Source of the DNA: Paraburkholderia sp.
GTDB lineage: Bacteria; Pseudomonadota; Gammaproteobacteria; Burkholderiales; Burkholderiaceae
Direction of reading: 5' to 3'
DNA: 40,809 nt
Assembly: GCF_026225065.1 (NCBI RefSeq)
Contig: NZ_JAMFSB010000106.1
Coordinates: 1 to 40,809, forward strand
In this document: one piece after another, positions 39,512-40,809 of the stretch
Layout: the number at the start of each line of letters is the position of its first letter
Numbering within the stretch: the stretch's first letter is position 1
Program-made: the position numbers and the translations under genes
Notes under the pieces: generated by a model
Databases searched by the model: none
What the model was told of the DNA's origin: nothing
The model's input: the letters and a program-made list of their open reading frames with translations, nothing else

Positions 39512-40809
39512 ATGAGCCTCGATCCGCGTGCACGACTTGGGCGGCCGGCTGGCCGACGCTTCCTGCTGGAGTGGGGTGCGATCGGCTGCCTGGGCATAGC
39601 GGTAATCCTGGCAAGTGCGTCTGGCCCCTGGACGGCGGGCATCGATCATCTGGTCTACGACCGCTTCCTGATACTGCATAAGCAAGCGGCGCTCGCCGAT
39701 ATCGTCGTGGTCGAAATCGACAACGCGAGTATCGAGCGGCTTGGCCACTGGCCGTGGCCGCGCAGCGTCCACGCGAGCCTGCTGGAGCGGCTCGCCGAGG
39801 CGAAGCCGGCAGCCGTGATCTACGACGTCTTGTTCACCGAAACCGCTGCCGACGATGCGCAACTGGCCCACGCGGTCGCCCTGAGCCCGACCTATCTGCC
39901 GGTTCTGCTCAGTCCCGAGGACAGCGACGGCGCACGGGTCGTCGTCAAGCCCGTGCCGTCCCTGGCGGACGCAGCGGCCGGACTGGGCCACATCAATCTG
40001 GAAGTCGACAACGACGGCATCGTACGCAGTGTCGCGCTGTTTGAAGGCGATGCCCACTCGCGCTGGCCGCAGCTGATGGTGCCCGCCTGGCGCGCGATCA
40101 AAAGCGGTGCTATCCGGCTCGCGCAACCGCTCGCGGGGCTGGCTGGGCTGCAGGACCGCACCCGCGAACCCGTCGATGAAGCGCGCTTTCTGATCCCGTT
40201 CAGCCTGGACGCAACGAACTATTCGCATGTGTCGTTCGCCAGCGTCGTGGCAGGCGAGGTACCGGCGGACACGCTGCGCGGCCGTATCGTGCTGGTCGGC
40301 GTGACCGCCTCGGGCTTATACGACCGCTTCGCGACGCCGGTCTCCGGTGATCTGGGACCGCTGCCGGGCGTCTATATCCACGCGAGTATTCTGGACACGC
40401 TGCTGACCGGCCGGGCTATCGACCCGGTCCCGGCTTTCTTGCTGATCCTGGTCTCGCTGGTGCCGCTTGCCGCGCTGCTGGCCGGCTTCCTTGTGCTTTC
40501 GCCGTGGCGCTCGTTGTCGCTGACCGCGGCGCTGAGCGCGGTCATCAGTGGCGGGAGTGCCGCCTTGCTATACGGCGCAAGGCTGTGGGTGTCGCCCGTG
40601 CCTGCTGTGCTCGGGCTGATCGTGGTGTATCCGATCTGGAACTGGCGGCGGCTCGAAATGACCATGACGTATCTGCGCAAGGAACTGCAGCGGCTCGCGG
40701 ACGAACCGCACCTGCTGCCGGAGACGCCGCCGCGCCGCCGCGAATTCGGCGGCGACGTGCTGGAGCAGCATATGGCACTGATGGCGCAGGCCGCCCGGCG
40801 GGTGCAGGA
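39512..40809 (+). CDS. CHASE2-domain sensor protein, 5' part only
   Basis: At least 432 residues; the gene continues past the right edge. It starts at the ATG at 39512, 21 bases after the FecR-gene stop. A membrane segment at about 20-37 (WGAIGCLGIAVILASASG) precedes a periplasmic CHASE2 domain (about 40-300): VVVEIDNASIERLGHWPWPR, AAVIYDVLFTE, LGHINLEVDNDGIVRSVALF, then LRGRIVLVGVTASGLYDRF and PLPGVYIHASILDTLL. Three closely spaced membrane helices follow (AFLLILVSLVPLAALLAGFL; LTAALSAVISGGSAALL; VPAVLGLIVVYPIWNW). The visible end is a cytoplasmic coiled stretch. Position behind a response regulator suggests a histidine kinase output; a nucleotide cyclase or GGDEF output is also known after CHASE2. 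Confidence 0.88.
   Translation, partial: MSLDPRARLGRPAGRRFLLEWGAIGCLGIAVILASASGPWTAGIDHLVYDRFLILHKQAALADIVVVEIDNASIERLGHWPWPRSVHASLLERLAEAKPAAVIYDVLFTETAADDAQLAHAVALSPTYLPVLLSPEDSDGARVVVKPVPSLADAAAGLGHINLEVDNDGIVRSVALFEGDAHSRWPQLMVPAWRAIKSGAIRLAQPLAGLAGLQDRTREPVDEARFLIPFSLDATNYSHVSFASVVAGEVPADTLRGRIVLVGVTASGLYDRFATPVSGDLGPLPGVYIHASILDTLLTGRAIDPVPAFLLILVSLVPLAALLAGFLVLSPWRSLSLTAALSAVISGGSAALLYGARLWVSPVPAVLGLIVVYPIWNWRRLEMTMTYLRKELQRLADEPHLLPETPPRRREFGGDVLEQHMALMAQAARRVQ

Noticed and set aside
39077..40228. 383-codon minus-strand open frame across the FecR and CHASE2 genes
   Set aside because: It spans two overlapping real genes on the other strand and has shadow-type composition.
1..40809. 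CRISPR arrays, tRNAs, rRNAs, insertion sequences, phage genes, anti-phage defence islands
   Set aside because: No regularly spaced repeats, tRNA-like cloverleafs, transposase motifs or phage structural genes were seen. The SNF2 helicase and TA pair are isolated and not accompanied by defence partners.

Overview
The window is GC-rich chromosomal DNA from a betaproteobacterium, most likely Burkholderia sensu lato (Paraburkholderia or Caballeronia). I base this on gene content: a DUF4148 secreted protein, a DUF3597 protein, a BON-domain periplasmic protein, GcvA-type LysR regulation, a CHASE2/FecR/response-regulator operon and codon use. I see no rRNA, tRNA, CRISPR array, insertion sequence or phage gene. 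It is mostly ordinary housekeeping and metabolic DNA with a few compact regulatory systems.

Layout. 1-2.3 kb: 5' part of an atypical type IIA topoisomerase B subunit, a lipoate/octanoate ligase-family protein, a DUF3597 protein and an unknown protein. 2.4-6.5 kb: a three-gene periplasmic molybdenum hydroxylase operon (2Fe-2S subunit, Tat-exported Mo subunit, triheme cytochrome c). 6.5-13.1 kb: a seven-gene minus-strand transport operon that joins a complete PotABCD-like ABC importer to an amino-acid-type importer lacking its own ATPase, with a divergent GcvA-like LysR gene. 14.3-20.4 kb: chaA, an acyl-CoA dehydrogenase, a BON protein, a 3-methyladenine glycosylase, a DUF4148 protein, a CBS protein and ribA. 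20.5-21.1 kb: a toxin-first HigBA/RelE-type toxin-antitoxin pair. 21.5-23.5 kb: an NmrA-like reductase and a divergent AraC regulator.

23.6-27.7 kb is an extracytoplasmic-function (ECF) sigma locus: sigma factor, two different membrane anti-sigma-like proteins, an SrpA-type catalase-related peroxidase and a cytochrome b561. Three promoters in it share the same bipartite sequence, GGAATAAA-N11-(C/T)GTGTT, one before each transcription unit, so the regulon can be read directly from the DNA. 27.8-31.3 kb: a dimethylglycine/sarcosine dehydrogenase-type flavoprotein divergent from a DeoR regulator. The shared intergenic region carries a 16-bp direct repeat (15/16 identical) with a 158-bp period.

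31.4-40.8 kb: a SWIM-SNF2 helicase, a DUF1697 protein, a TonB-C-terminal lipoprotein, an unknown 140-aa protein, then a tightly coupled signalling operon: OmpR-type response regulator, LysM-FecR periplasmic protein and a CHASE2 sensor that runs off the right edge. The two-component gene junction contains an eight-G tract.

No wholly new system is evident. The best leads are the ECF/peroxidase regulon with two anti-sigma proteins, the DeoR direct repeats, the leaderless toxin promoter, the orphan amino-acid ABC module, the third-type topoisomerase B subunit and the poly-G junction. All family assignments come from reading motifs by eye; no database search was run.
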